Positions 1 to 9,719 of a DNA stretch of 64,000 bases are shown here, one piece after another (position 1 is the first letter of the stretch; every line of letters begins with the position of its first letter). Below the pieces are notes generated by a model. It did not search any database, was not told where the DNA came from, and was given only the letters and a program-made list of their open reading frames with translations. This stretch comes from Pseudovirgaria hyperparasitica (taxonomy: Eukaryota > Ascomycota > Dothideomycetes > Acrospermales > Acrospermaceae). Both the position numbers and the translations under genes were made by a program. The stretch covers positions 404,999 to 468,998 of the forward strand of contig NW_022985554.1 in NCBI RefSeq assembly GCF_010093815.1, written 5' to 3'.

Positions 1-1
1 T

Positions 2-1087
2 CTCGACAAGTTCTGTACTCGTCACAACATCGTGGACCAGAGCTATGCTGCGCTAGCCGCTGCACTTCTACTTCCATCAATGGGTAGAATGAATGCCATC
101 CGACTACACGCGCCTAGGGCCAATCCCTACAAACATTGCGTCAGTTCCGAGAGAAATCTGCAACATAGTCGAATATGCGAAGACCACTACCTAGATAGGC
201 TCCTTACAATGAGCTGTAATCCCAAAGGGATACGCTCAATGTTGCTCAGCGCCTTCTTCGAGCCGAGCATCGAGTGCAACGCAGTCACTCCATGGCTACA
301 AGGGGCTCTGTGTGCCATTGAGACACTGACTAGAGACACCCCGTTTATACTAGGGCGTATGTGTATGGAACGAGCACCTAGGCTCGCAATCCTTTGGTTG
401 GGAAGCACCATTTTAGGCCTCAACGTCAGACTTCTACAGGATGTACGGACAGGCATGATACCGATAGACCTACACAGCGCCGTCTGGTCAGACACAGTCC
501 AGTCGTTCATACAGCTACCTACATCCAATCCCGTTGAAAGAGGTGGATTTGTGACTCGCGCAGACGAGTGTCGACTGCTCTTGCTCTCCCAGCAGGGCTA
601 TCACGCTCGAGTCCCATTTTGTCAGTGGAAACCGTTTGGCGAGACCGCTCTTGATGACGTCGACATCGAGGTCCGTCTCCACGCAAAATGTGGCAGTCAC
701 GGGTTACAATACCAGAGTTTTGTCTGGGAATGCACTGACGAGAACTTGTCCTGTAAATCATCTAGACAAACAGATGTTCCTCCTCCAGCAGACCTGCCTG
801 GCTTAGACATCTGCAGCACGAATGATATATCTATTTCTTACAATGCGCTGGATCGAGACAAAGAGTTTGTCTCGGAGAACGAAACACGGAAAATATTTAC
901 CTGGTTGCGCAGCGAGGGTTACACGCGGTCTGAAAAGGGGATATGGGAGCATGAATGGCTTGCGGAATCAGACGATGAGGACACGAGTGTTTTAGAAGAT
1001 GAGAATGGGAGTTGCGCTAAATATAGAGATAAGTCTATGTCACGCGTGGAATCTTGGTCAGCAGATTGTGAAGACCAGATAAATTAG
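2..1087 (+). CDS. Hypothetical protein, 5' end cut by the window edge
   Basis: The frame is open to the left edge and no ATG lies near the edge; the first in-frame ATG is at residue 28 of the visible part. The start is therefore almost certainly outside the window and only about 361 residues are seen. I do not recognise the family. The visible part begins with a hydrophobic Ala/Leu-rich stretch (AALAAALLLPSMGR), continues with a mixed globular region rich in Cys and Trp (several LWLG, WLQG and FVWEC segments), and ends in a charged, acidic tail (EWLAESDDEDTSVLEDENG). The combination LLLPSMGR plus an acidic tail recalls large unnamed fungal proteins, but I cannot name one. The stop is a TAG, followed by an A+T-rich spacer. 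It is convergent with the DUF300 gene to its right. Real coding is supported by length and composition only. Confidence 0.6.
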   Translation, partial: LDKFCTRHNIVDQSYAALAAALLLPSMGRMNAIRLHAPRANPYKHCVSSERNLQHSRICEDHYLDRLLTMSCNPKGIRSMLLSAFFEPSIECNAVTPWLQGALCAIETLTRDTPFILGRMCMERAPRLAILWLGSTILGLNVRLLQDVRTGMIPIDLHSAVWSDTVQSFIQLPTSNPVERGGFVTRADECRLLLLSQQGYHARVPFCQWKPFGETALDDVDIEVRLHAKCGSHGLQYQSFVWECTDENLSCKSSRQTDVPPPADLPGLDICSTNDISISYNALDRDKEFVSENETRKIFTWLRSEGYTRSEKGIWEHEWLAESDDEDTSVLEDENGSCAKYRDKSMSRVESWSADCEDQIN

Positions 1088-1476
1088 ATATTTCATGACC
1101 TGTATTCGGTTCGTTACAAAGCTTCTACCTCGATGCATGAATCAATCAAAAGGTATTGGTTAAATCTTGTGTAGTGCCATAGTAACCGGCTGAGAAGTTG
1201 GAATGATATCGTAGTCACTAATGTAAAGCTCCAATGAGTATACAAATCAAGAACTTCAAGATCCAGCCTTGAGTGTATGCTCTTGTGTCTCTATAATCTA
1301 TCTAAATTTATATATATTGCTGGTATTGTAAGGACGAACATTCTTTTACTGTCATCGCCATATGAAACATAATGAAAGCAGCGCCACACTGCAAAGTCCT
1401 GCGGCCATGACGAGGCCGATCCTAAACGCCAACGCTAATCCAGTTCATTCAAATCCTCCTTAATCAAAGTTCTTGC
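1088..1476. other. Intergenic, convergent 3' ends
   Basis: A 389-bp spacer between two converging genes. It holds A+T-rich stretches such as tatctaaatttatatata near 1299-1316, suitable for 3'-end formation of both genes. No gene is seen. Confidence 0.6.
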
Positions 1477-3112
1477 TCAGTCAAAGACAAAGTTGGGATG
1501 TTCCCGCCGCGGCCGCGACGGTTCCCGACCTCGTCGGCCCCGCCGATCTCCAACTCGAGAGTATTGTCTCCCCGTCATGGTATTACTCCTTGTACTTGCA
1601 ACTGTAGGTCGAGACACCGATCGACCACCGGAGCGAGTCGTGGACCTCGATCTTCTTCCCTCCTCATTCATTGTGATCATCGACACAGTGTCGGTCTCGC
1701 TATATCGTAACGAATTCGCACGAGAAGTCGTACGGCTGGTACTCCTCGAGAGATATGGTGTGGACTTATGCGCAGCGATAGCCTCCAGGTCCAAGCCGTG
1801 CTTTTCGACCATTTGCTCCTGGTGTTTCAGCATGTGGACGGGTCCTCGGATGAACGTCGAGAGGATATCGGCAATGTTGAGCGCCTCGCCCATTGCAACC
1901 AGTCCGAATCTCCCACCTCGATACTCTCTTGGATCGTCATCCTCGGTGATTCTGTAGGGCGCGATGCGGAATGTCCACAGGAAGAGTAGGGCGAATAGAG
2001 GCATCTCGCAACAGATGACTAGGTTTGGCAGTCCGTACACAACGTCATCCCAGGTCATGTATTCGCTCGGCTGGATTGCCTGGTATCCGGCAAGTGCGGT
2101 AATGATGGTAAGCTGCAAGGCATTTACCACAACGATAGACTTGAAGGCAATCATCTTTCTCCAGGCACCATGCGGGCGCAGCTGATCAGATTGTTTCACG
2201 TGGAAGTATATTTCTCCCGCTACAGCGAGGACAATGGAAATGTTTTCGATCCAAGCAATCTGGGGCACATGTCAGTAAGTCTTCCATATCGATGCGGGAA
2301 CACTTACCCATGACTTGGAGAATGCGAAGCTGTTCGATGTATTACAGTACCACCCAGTAGCTTTGGATACGACGGTGATTATAAAGACGATGATACTGAC
2401 AGGAATCAGTTGTATCGCCAGGTACCAACATAGTTTCAACCATGTGGGACCGGAGTAGTTCTCTTCTCGCATGTGCGAATAGCGCCGTTCCATATGTCGA
2501 AGGTGATGTAGATGGTCGTATTTGGTGACTCTGAACATCCGTTCAAAGCCGTCCTCGTTCGATAGGACGCAATTGCATAGGAAGAGAAGGAAGGCGGCCA
2601 CGGTAAATGATTCGCCAATAAGAAGAAGTGGTTTCAGGTAAGGGGCGGCCTCTTCAAAGATAACACCCAAGAACGACACGAAGACGAACCACTGGATAAG
2701 GTATGCGACACGCATGATTCTGCACAACATGTTAACAGCGTTGCAGATGATGTGGCGGTGATACTGACTGTTTCTGCTCTCCGGGAGCACAATAATGGGT
2801 CGCATGTCGAGCAATGAGAACCCACGACAAGACACAAGCGACGAAGCCTGCCGAGGCGGAGAGCACAATGGCGAGATCGTGAAACTTGAGGTTTCCGACA
2901 ATAGGAAGTATTTCTGTCACTGTCAACAACAAAGACTTTCGAGCTGCAAGAAGGTTGCACTTACCATGGTCTTCCACAAATGCTGGCTTCTTAGGACAAA
3001 CATTCCAGTTTTCATAGATTGTCTCAATCTCTCCTCCTTCCACGTCCCCACCTTCATCTTCCCCCTCCATCAAACGACGCACCAGAGAGAACGCTGCCGA
3101 GGAAAGCGACAT
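1477..3112 (-). CDS. DUF300 / organic solute transporter Ost-alpha (TMEM184-like) membrane protein
   Basis: Four exons: 3112-2965, 2913-2769, 2719-2308 and 2259-1477, giving 495 residues. Introns are 49-51 nt with donors gtaagt, gtcagt and gtaagt, and every junction keeps frame. The protein has an acidic N-terminus (EGEDEGGDVEGGEIE), then about seven membrane spans between residues ~55 and ~345, including LIQWFVFVSFLGVIF and LCWYLAIQLIPVSIIVFII, then a long Ser/Arg-rich cytosolic tail (SRSTSRTTSRANS) ending in a basic region. This layout and the internal sequence fit the Solute_trans_a (DUF300) family, which includes the animal Ost-alpha and TMEM184 proteins. Fungal members are poorly characterised; a role at the vacuole or plasma membrane is only inferred. 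The basic, Ser-rich tail is likely a phosphorylation and trafficking region. The start is the first ATG before the acidic segment. Confidence 0.85.
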
Positions 3113-3973
3113 TGTGGAGTCGTTGCACCAGAAAATGGAAATGTAAAGAACAACAAATGAGAGCTGCGCTGGCCATGCAAGCAGTGAGTGTTAAGAGACA
3201 GGAAAAATCAACGACCGGAGTGGCACGAACGACAAGTACAACACAATACAAAGCGGACATTTCGTCCATATCTACCTGCCAACGTCCGGACATCACTGTG
3301 GTCGTAGAGTCGAGCTTGGCTGGGGCCACCAGTAGTCGCTAGAGTGATCAGGGGCTTGCGATCCGCTCCCGTCACGCCACATCATGTCCGCCAGTGCCTT
3401 CTGCAGGGGCCATGCAGCCCAACGCCAACAGGCTGCGGCTCTTCAAGTGAGGCTGGCATCACTATCAACCACCCATTTCTTAGACGCAGATCATCCTAAA
3501 ACAGCCATTATTATGATTCAGGCGTCCTGTTGCAAGGCTGATGGCGCACGGCCCGGTATTGTGGCTGCCGCTGGTCCCAGCCGGCGGGTATCAGTCAGCG
3601 CCTGCCCCTTTTCAAGGCAACGGGTGTCGTCAGCATTGCCGGAAGAAGATCTAGCGCGTGGGTTTTGAGTACGGTAGTCTGTGCGGATATGCATAAAGTT
3701 GTTTTGTGCTATTTCTGGTAAACACGAACCAACGCTGACAATAACATATAACAAGCTATAAAGTCCCTATGCGACTAATAATCAGTCTCAAAAGTAATTA
3801 GCATCGCACACAGCTTTGTTCTTAATATTGATCTTACCTTGGCAACGAAGCTAAATACTCCAGCCACTGCAAGGTGATCAGTAGTCCCGTTAGGCATAGC
3901 GATAGATAGCAAAAAAGCAGGCTACGTAGTCGTTGCTAGTCCATGCGAAGCTAGAAGATCATTATTTACAACG

Positions 3974-4013
3974 TTGGCTAACACGTTAGGAACCATCTTA
4001 AGGCGTTAGCCAA
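3974..4013. repeat. Perfect 9-bp inverted repeat (hairpin)
   Basis: TTGGCTAAC at 3974-3982 is the exact reverse complement of GTTAGCCAA at 4005-4013, with a 22-bp loop. It sits in gene-free DNA. It could be the tip of a degenerate mobile element, or chance; no second copy was seen in the window. Confidence 0.5.
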
Positions 4014-4128
4014 GGCAACCAATTTACTTCTTCGCACTAAGCAAGAGGAGCCACACGCGGCGCCTGTTAGCATCTTACCTGCGCCCTTCGCAGATAGCAA
4101 TTCCCTATCTCCTCTCTACTTCTGAATC

Positions 4129-4584
4129 TTAGCTTGCATACTCAGAAACCTGCTGCTGTTTACTTTCACGGCGATAGCAAAACTCATGGGATTTCAGGCG
4201 CTCGAAGCTTACTCTTAGGCATTTGTCACTTTTAGCCTCAATGCTGTAACCACATACGCTTTTCAATGCAAGACATAGTTCACGAAAAGACGAACACAGG
4301 TCATGTGTAACCCCACTGTTCGAACTTGATAGAAATAATACAGATTCTGCCATTGTCAGGATCCTACCTCTATTGGGCTCCCAGGATGAGCTATCCGCTG
4401 CACTACTAACAGGGGTAATGGTCTTCTTTATATGGCTTTGCATATTCGTCCTCGACATTCTCACAGAGTCGCATGCGTCGAATGCTGGTCGTCCATCATG
4501 GTGAAGCCAAACCACGGTCAATTCTCTCGTCCGGGGAAGTCCAAGCCAGGATGACTGACAAAAGAGCGCTCGGCGCAATTCCAT
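4129..4584 (-). CDS. Orphan open frame, 151 residues, doubtful
   Basis: An uninterrupted frame from ATG to stop in otherwise stop-rich DNA. The middle (SSSNSGVTHDLCSSFRELCL and the following Leu/Lys-rich helix-like part) looks protein-like, faintly recalling N-terminal helical regions of fungal STAND/NLR-type proteins, but the match is too weak to use. No introns or upstream promoter signals stand out. It may be a relic of a larger gene; I would not rely on it. Confidence 0.2.
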   Translation of the reverse strand: MELRRALFCQSSWLGLPRTRELTVVWLHHDGRPAFDACDSVRMSRTNMQSHIKKTITPVSSAADSSSWEPNRGRILTMAESVLFLSSSNSGVTHDLCSSFRELCLALKSVCGYSIEAKSDKCLRVSFERLKSHEFCYRRESKQQQVSEYAS

Positions 4585-6075
4585 ACTCTTGAGTCTTGAC
4601 GCAGCGCCTATTCAACCAATTGAGGTACGGAACATTTGCCTTGAATCCTGGATGTAAAGTAGCCACGAAGAGCTGCGTAAGCCACTCCCCCGTATATCAC
4701 GCACTTCTCCAATCTGACAGGTACTGGATACATTGCATGAATGAAGCTGAGGTATTTAACCCCGGACGCACTGTCATTCGGGCCGGTTAAGCTTTCACAC
4801 AGAGCCCGCGATCGTGCTAAGCTATTTCATCAGATCCCCCCAGCTTCTTAGCATTACACGCATGAGTGATTTTCAGGAGCGCTTGCGTGGCTTGAGAGCT
4901 CTGTAGAAACGTGAAAAGACGCGTGCTAATCAATTATGTGCAGTCTACGGAGATACTCACCACAGTCCGCACTCCCGCTGAAGGCTTCCTGGAAATACTG
5001 GGTCCTCTCGAGACTGGAACTTTCTATCTTGCACGCGATATGGCTCAATATAAAGGACTGGGTTTTCGTGCGTTTGCATCACACTGCGTTTGGCTTAAAA
5101 TAGTTCCGAGCGAGATTTGAAACCGCATCAGCTCTGCGCGGTCTTTTCAAATTCCATATTATTCCCTGATCTGCGGAAAAGAAAAATTAGCCAGGGTGGG
5201 CAACCAAGGAATGGAGCATCATTGATTAAGTATACGCAAGCCCCCTACTAGGCCTCTAAGAGGACTGGATACTGTCACTGGCCTAGATCCATTGTTCGTT
5301 GTATCAGGTCAGTTGACAAAGGATGGATGGCTGGACATATATACATATAGAGTACCCACTATATCTATAAACACCAAAATTCGGCAAAACCACGAAAGAA
5401 CTGAATCGTTATGTTGGTTGAATTGGAAGAGTATCCCAAAAGGGCAGACTAGGTCTGAGATGTAGTTATGGATATGCAAATACTCTAGGCGGAAGGATAC
5501 TATACGGGCATGTATCATCAATCAGCCATGATACGCGAACCCTAAGATGTCAAAGTGAAATAAGATTTCCACAATCATCTAACCTAAGACCTGAAGCTGA
5601 GGGGCATTCTTGTATACGACGACGGGCAGATCTCTAGCATTGTGGATTAGGGAATGTGCGGACTTGGTCTGGTGATCTGAATATTGCAAATACACCAAGA
5701 TACATTTTAGCTATTGTTATATCAAGAGGTATATTGTGGATGTTATTGATCAGGTTTCCAATGACTGTCATGATGAGGTAGATGTCGAAGACATGCTAGT
5801 AAGCATCGCCCCCCCTTGGTAGTACATTATAATCCAGTAGTCGATCATATTGACTTACATGCTGTTACAGCATATCTGGCACGATAGTTATCACATTTGG
5901 CCTCTGGATCGATACTTGGAAGAGAAAATTCAAATTTGGATTTGATTGGCCATTTGTCTGGCTCCCTTATATCGCAAAAGGCTCAGCAATGCTACGTGCT
6001 CACGTACGCGTATTAGAATATCCCTGTGTCGAGGCTCACGATGTCATAGCTGTGAGACAATTTCAGGGCTCCAAT

Positions 6076-6159
6076 ATTGGTGTCCTAATACTGGTGTCCT
6101 GATACTGGTGTCCTGATACTGGTGTCCTAGTACTTGTGTCCTAATACTGGTGTCCTAAC
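6076..6159. repeat. 14-bp minisatellite, 6 copies
   Basis: Six head-to-tail copies of a unit close to actggtgtcctgat. Copies 2 and 3 are identical, and the outer copies carry one to three changes. It is noncoding and lies in the gene-poor region. Confidence 0.9.
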
Positions 6160-7597
6160 ATTAGTATGCTACCTCGATAAAATTGACTGTTAACATTCTA
6201 GGTCCCAGGTGCATGTTGAAATGATTCCCACCTCCTTGACTAGTGGCAACTCGCCACTTTACCACGTCTCTGACTTCATAAGCAGGATGCTCGTTTACAC
6301 CTTTTTACCTGGTTCTACATTCCGGACTACTGCGAATCCCACAATGTGTCCTACTTAAGCGCTCTTACTAGAGGCAGCTGCATGTATTGATATGCAATGG
6401 TGCCTGCTGTGTGCGGATGAGAAAGAAGTGTATCTGCTCATGAGAATATGACAGGATTATGATGAATAGGATCTTTACGTCAAATGCGATGTATGTATGT
6501 AGGGTGCCCATGGCACATATAGTAACAACAAATGATATGAAGCGCTCGAGTGTATGATTGCGTTGTTCACAACTCTCGCTATGCTACATCGTGCCAGTAA
6601 TAAGAACTCTCACGATGCTGTTAGACTGGCTGGTCGCATCTCGCGGATCTGGACAAAATAGTTGGGATGACGACCCAAGAGAATCTGTTATAGGCCCATG
6701 TTTCTGAAAGATACAGTCTCTCCTCAATCCACTTAGTGACCTACTCGTAACGCCCTCGCATTTGACCATTTGTAAGTCTATGATAGACATCCAGGGAAAG
6801 ACCAAGCGATTATTGGAACTTTTTAGAATTAGACATGATAAGGTTCATTAACAAAACTATCTAGTCCAGCTACGGTATATGCATGAATAGCGAGCTTAAG
6901 TGGCCTTATTAGTGAGGCTTACATCAATAGAGCTCTCACAGCATCTACAGACTAATCCATGTACTGTGGAGCGATCATGCTTTTGACCTGGCCTCGCAGG
7001 CTAGTTGTTCCTACAGTGGCAGTAATCATATGAGTTCATCCAGTTTCAAGTAAGTTTTTCCAACATTCTGTTCCGAAATGGCAAGGGTTGTAGACAGGCA
7101 AGTCACGGTCTGCTGCGTGTTTGCAGGGAAATACATCAGCCCAAGAACTCCTTCTTGAAGTTCATGGAGGGCTGTCGTGTACACATTAGTTAATGTTTTT
7201 CTATATAAATTAAAAAGTCTGTATAAGCCTTCTGGAAACTTTTGCTATTCCAAATATTTTATGTAAAACACAGCTTGACGAATCACTTCACTGCCTCAGT
7301 TGCCCCGCCTTGATTGAAGCCCAGCATCGCAAATACAAACCTCCCGGTGTATCTATTATATTATTCCGCTAGTCACGGAAAACTGCCTTAGCTGAGATAT
7401 GGTAAAACTTGTCTGCCAAAGAAGTGTTGCAGCTCAAAGCCTCTAGGTCGGTAAGATGAACCTAGTCACGATACGACACGCCGACAAGTAATGCTAAGTA
7501 CACGGAAATAGTTGGAACTGCAGAAGGAGAAGGCTTCGCACTGATGCAGTCGTCAGACGGTCAGACTTGTATATTCTACGGAATGTCCCACCGTTCT

Positions 7598-8301
7598 CTA
7601 TGTCCAGTCCCGGGTATGAGGCATAGCTTTAAATCTCGTCTCCTTTGTTCTTTCCAAGGTATGTGCTACGAGGCCCTGGCACATTTCACTCGATATCTCA
7701 ATGAAAGGAGACTCCTGATGGTCTCCAGGTATGTGAATCATAAAAGTCGTGTCGTTTTCACCACTGTGCGGGAGCGCCTGGAGGAAGGAGAGAAGATCAC
7801 TAAGGCTCAGTGTTGCGCACAGGGATGGAGAGCCTCCCTACGAGTTAGCAAAACCGATGTACATACTCACTCTAACCTACTAGCTGATCTCTCTCCTCTT
7901 TCGGTGTCCTCATTGTCGCTCAAACTCGGGAGGTAATGCTGGAGGGTTTTGATGAGATCGTTGAGTCCACTGGGATGATGGACATCATCCCACCAGCGAA
8001 ACAATACCTGTAGGTAGTCTGAGGCTTTCAACTCGCCCAAGGTGCTTGGACTGGTAGCTATGGCACAAAGAACAAATATTTCAGGACTATTAGCCCAGAG
8101 TTCGCGCAAAATAGTGCGTGCTCGCTTCTTTGGAGTATTTCGTTGCACTGCGACCTCTCCAACCATGGCTACTTCCGACGCACGCTTGAGAGACTGAAGC
8201 TGTTTTGTCGACAAAGGAACACACTGGTCGGTGAAGCGTGCTCTCTCTGCTTCCAATAGTTCGCGGAGCTGATCGCTGGTAGCTAGTTGTTTCTGCGGCA
8301 T
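7598..8301 (-). CDS. Orphan two-exon hypothetical protein
   Basis: Exon 1 is 8301-7881. The best continuation uses donor gtaggt, a gctaac branch site and an acceptor ending at 7834, so exon 2 is 7833-7598, for 218 residues. A second donor, gtgagt at 7870, with a later acceptor also keeps the frame. The product begins with a basic helical region (LRELLEAERARF), has a basic patch (NTPKKRARTILREL), then a hydrophobic/aromatic part (LQVLFRWWDD). After the intron it continues with SLSDLLSFLQALPHSGEN and a polar tail. I do not recognise a family. That the downstream exon opens a 78-codon frame right after a good branch site is the main support. The opposite-strand frame at 7544-7936 overlaps it and looks less protein-like. 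Confidence 0.4.
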
Positions 8302-9232
8302 GGATTCTGAGGACTTCAGCGAGATGGTTCGAGGTCAAGTGAGAAGATATGAGATAAACGCCGGTCATATGAAATAAGATCTACGTTCCAGAGTAGAGGT
8401 GCGTGAACAATATCTATATTGGACAAGACAAATAGGGCTTGATCGAGAATGAACAAGGTATGCCTGAATTGTTCGAGTTCAAACGACATGTGCATAGCTT
8501 GTTCGAGATCGCTTGAGCTCATTTGAGCTTTGTCAGTGTCTTAAGAGCTGTCTCAAGTGATCTTGATCTTTACTTCAACTAATTAGAGCACATTCCATGA
8601 AGCAACGTCGTGTCAAGGACTGTACATTCCAAAGCAAGTGGCGGTTGATTTAGACACTACAGCTAAGAGTCACAGGTATAAAATAGACTCCTAGATCTTT
8701 GTATGGGTAGAAGCATCTTTAACTCGGAAGTCACAAAGACAAATCTACATCAACCAAACAAAGTTAGGCCTGCAGTGCCGTTTTTCTCCTTGTCTAATCC
8801 AATGACATGTTAGATGTGCGGAAATGCCCGGAACAAGTTCAATTGCTCCCCAAAACACGTGGAAGGAGGCGATGATGAATTGAGATTCAAGCACATTACG
8901 ATGTGTCTGCCTGTGTCAATCAGACTGATGACTACGATGCGGGTCTCGATGAACTGGATGAAGACTGCCCCCGTGTGCAAAGGGGAGACCCCACCTGAGT
9001 CACCATAGGAATGGGTCTCGCATGGTGTTGATGACTACTGGCTCGCTGTATACAGGTATACAGATAATCGCTGTTAATGCATTCGCTTGGTTACTCAATG
9101 AGGAAACGGTTACCACTGACTAACACCAAAGCGGTTAGCTTGTTGAATGCAGCCCCCTCCTTTATTAGACTTCCCAATTTGCTACACCAATGCTCCGTCT
9201 TCGTATCGATCCTCTCTCTCTGTCTCTTGAAT
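8302..9232. other. Intergenic, nothing recognised
   Basis: About 930 bp. There are several short repeats of gttcgag/gcttgagctc around 8320-8530 on either strand and a tataaaatag TATA-like string near 8679. No gene of substance is seen. The last part before 9233 is pyrimidine-rich (cctctctctctgtctctt at 9211-9228), as in many fungal leaders. Confidence 0.45.
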
Positions 9233-9719
9233 ATGAGCGACCACTCACCAGTTCGTGTCATCATTGCAGTTTGTGTGACTAATATCCCGGGAGAAATAGG
9301 TTACAGGGTTACGAAGCTTGGCGAAATGTTCTCTAGATCTGTGTTGAACCGGCCTCTTCAGCGAGAGATGTCTGCCACGGTCCGCTTTGATTATGCGCAT
9401 TTTTTGGAAGGCTTTGACTCGGAAGAACCGGTGACGAAACATTTTGTTTACGATTTTAATGTCAATGGCGCTATCACACGGTCTTCGCTCAAGGATATAC
9501 CTCATCCATACTACATCGCCACATGGGAGGCTGGAGATACCGTGTAGGTATTGAAATACGGATTTCTGTCGCTCTGTTGACAGTTTCAGTTGCTTCATCA
9601 AACGGAAGTCTGTAAGCAATTCACCTGGCGTCATAGACCGCACCAGTTTTCTACCTTGGGGTGGGCCAGGCTATTGCGCGTTCCTCGCTGAGCATGAAAC
9701 TCTTTTGACTTCCATTTGA
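9233..9719 (+). CDS. Small orphan two-exon hypothetical protein
   Basis: The start ATG at 9233 follows a CT-rich leader. Exon 1 is 9233-9543. Donor gtaggt and acceptor tttcag give a 46-nt intron, and exon 2 is 9590-9719, for 146 residues (an acceptor 6 nt earlier adds two residues). The product has a hydrophobic N-terminal strand (VRVIIAVCV), an aromatic middle (FDYAHFLEGFDSEEPV), then YYIATWEAGDTV and PWGGPGYCAFLAEHE. No known domain is recognised. The in-frame second exon of 43 codons supports the model. A frame on the opposite strand (9245-9643) is also open, so the strand is not certain. Confidence 0.35.

Larger units (their letters stand above)
3113..7597. other. Gene-poor region, A+T-richer, no firm gene
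   Basis: About 4.5 kb without a convincing gene. It holds a perfect hairpin at 3974-4013, a 14-bp tandem repeat at 6076-6159, and one longer open frame at 4129-4584 on the minus strand listed separately. Many stops in all frames and TA-rich runs suggest old degenerate sequence, possibly mutated repeats, but I recognise no element. Confidence 0.5.

Noticed and set aside
7544-7936. Plus-strand frame of 130 residues
   Set aside because: Overlaps the better-supported minus-strand two-exon model and has no domain or good composition.
9245-9643. Minus-strand frame of 132 residues opposite the 9233-9719 model
   Set aside because: Very basic, shadow-like composition; no in-frame second exon was noticed. 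Not fully excluded.
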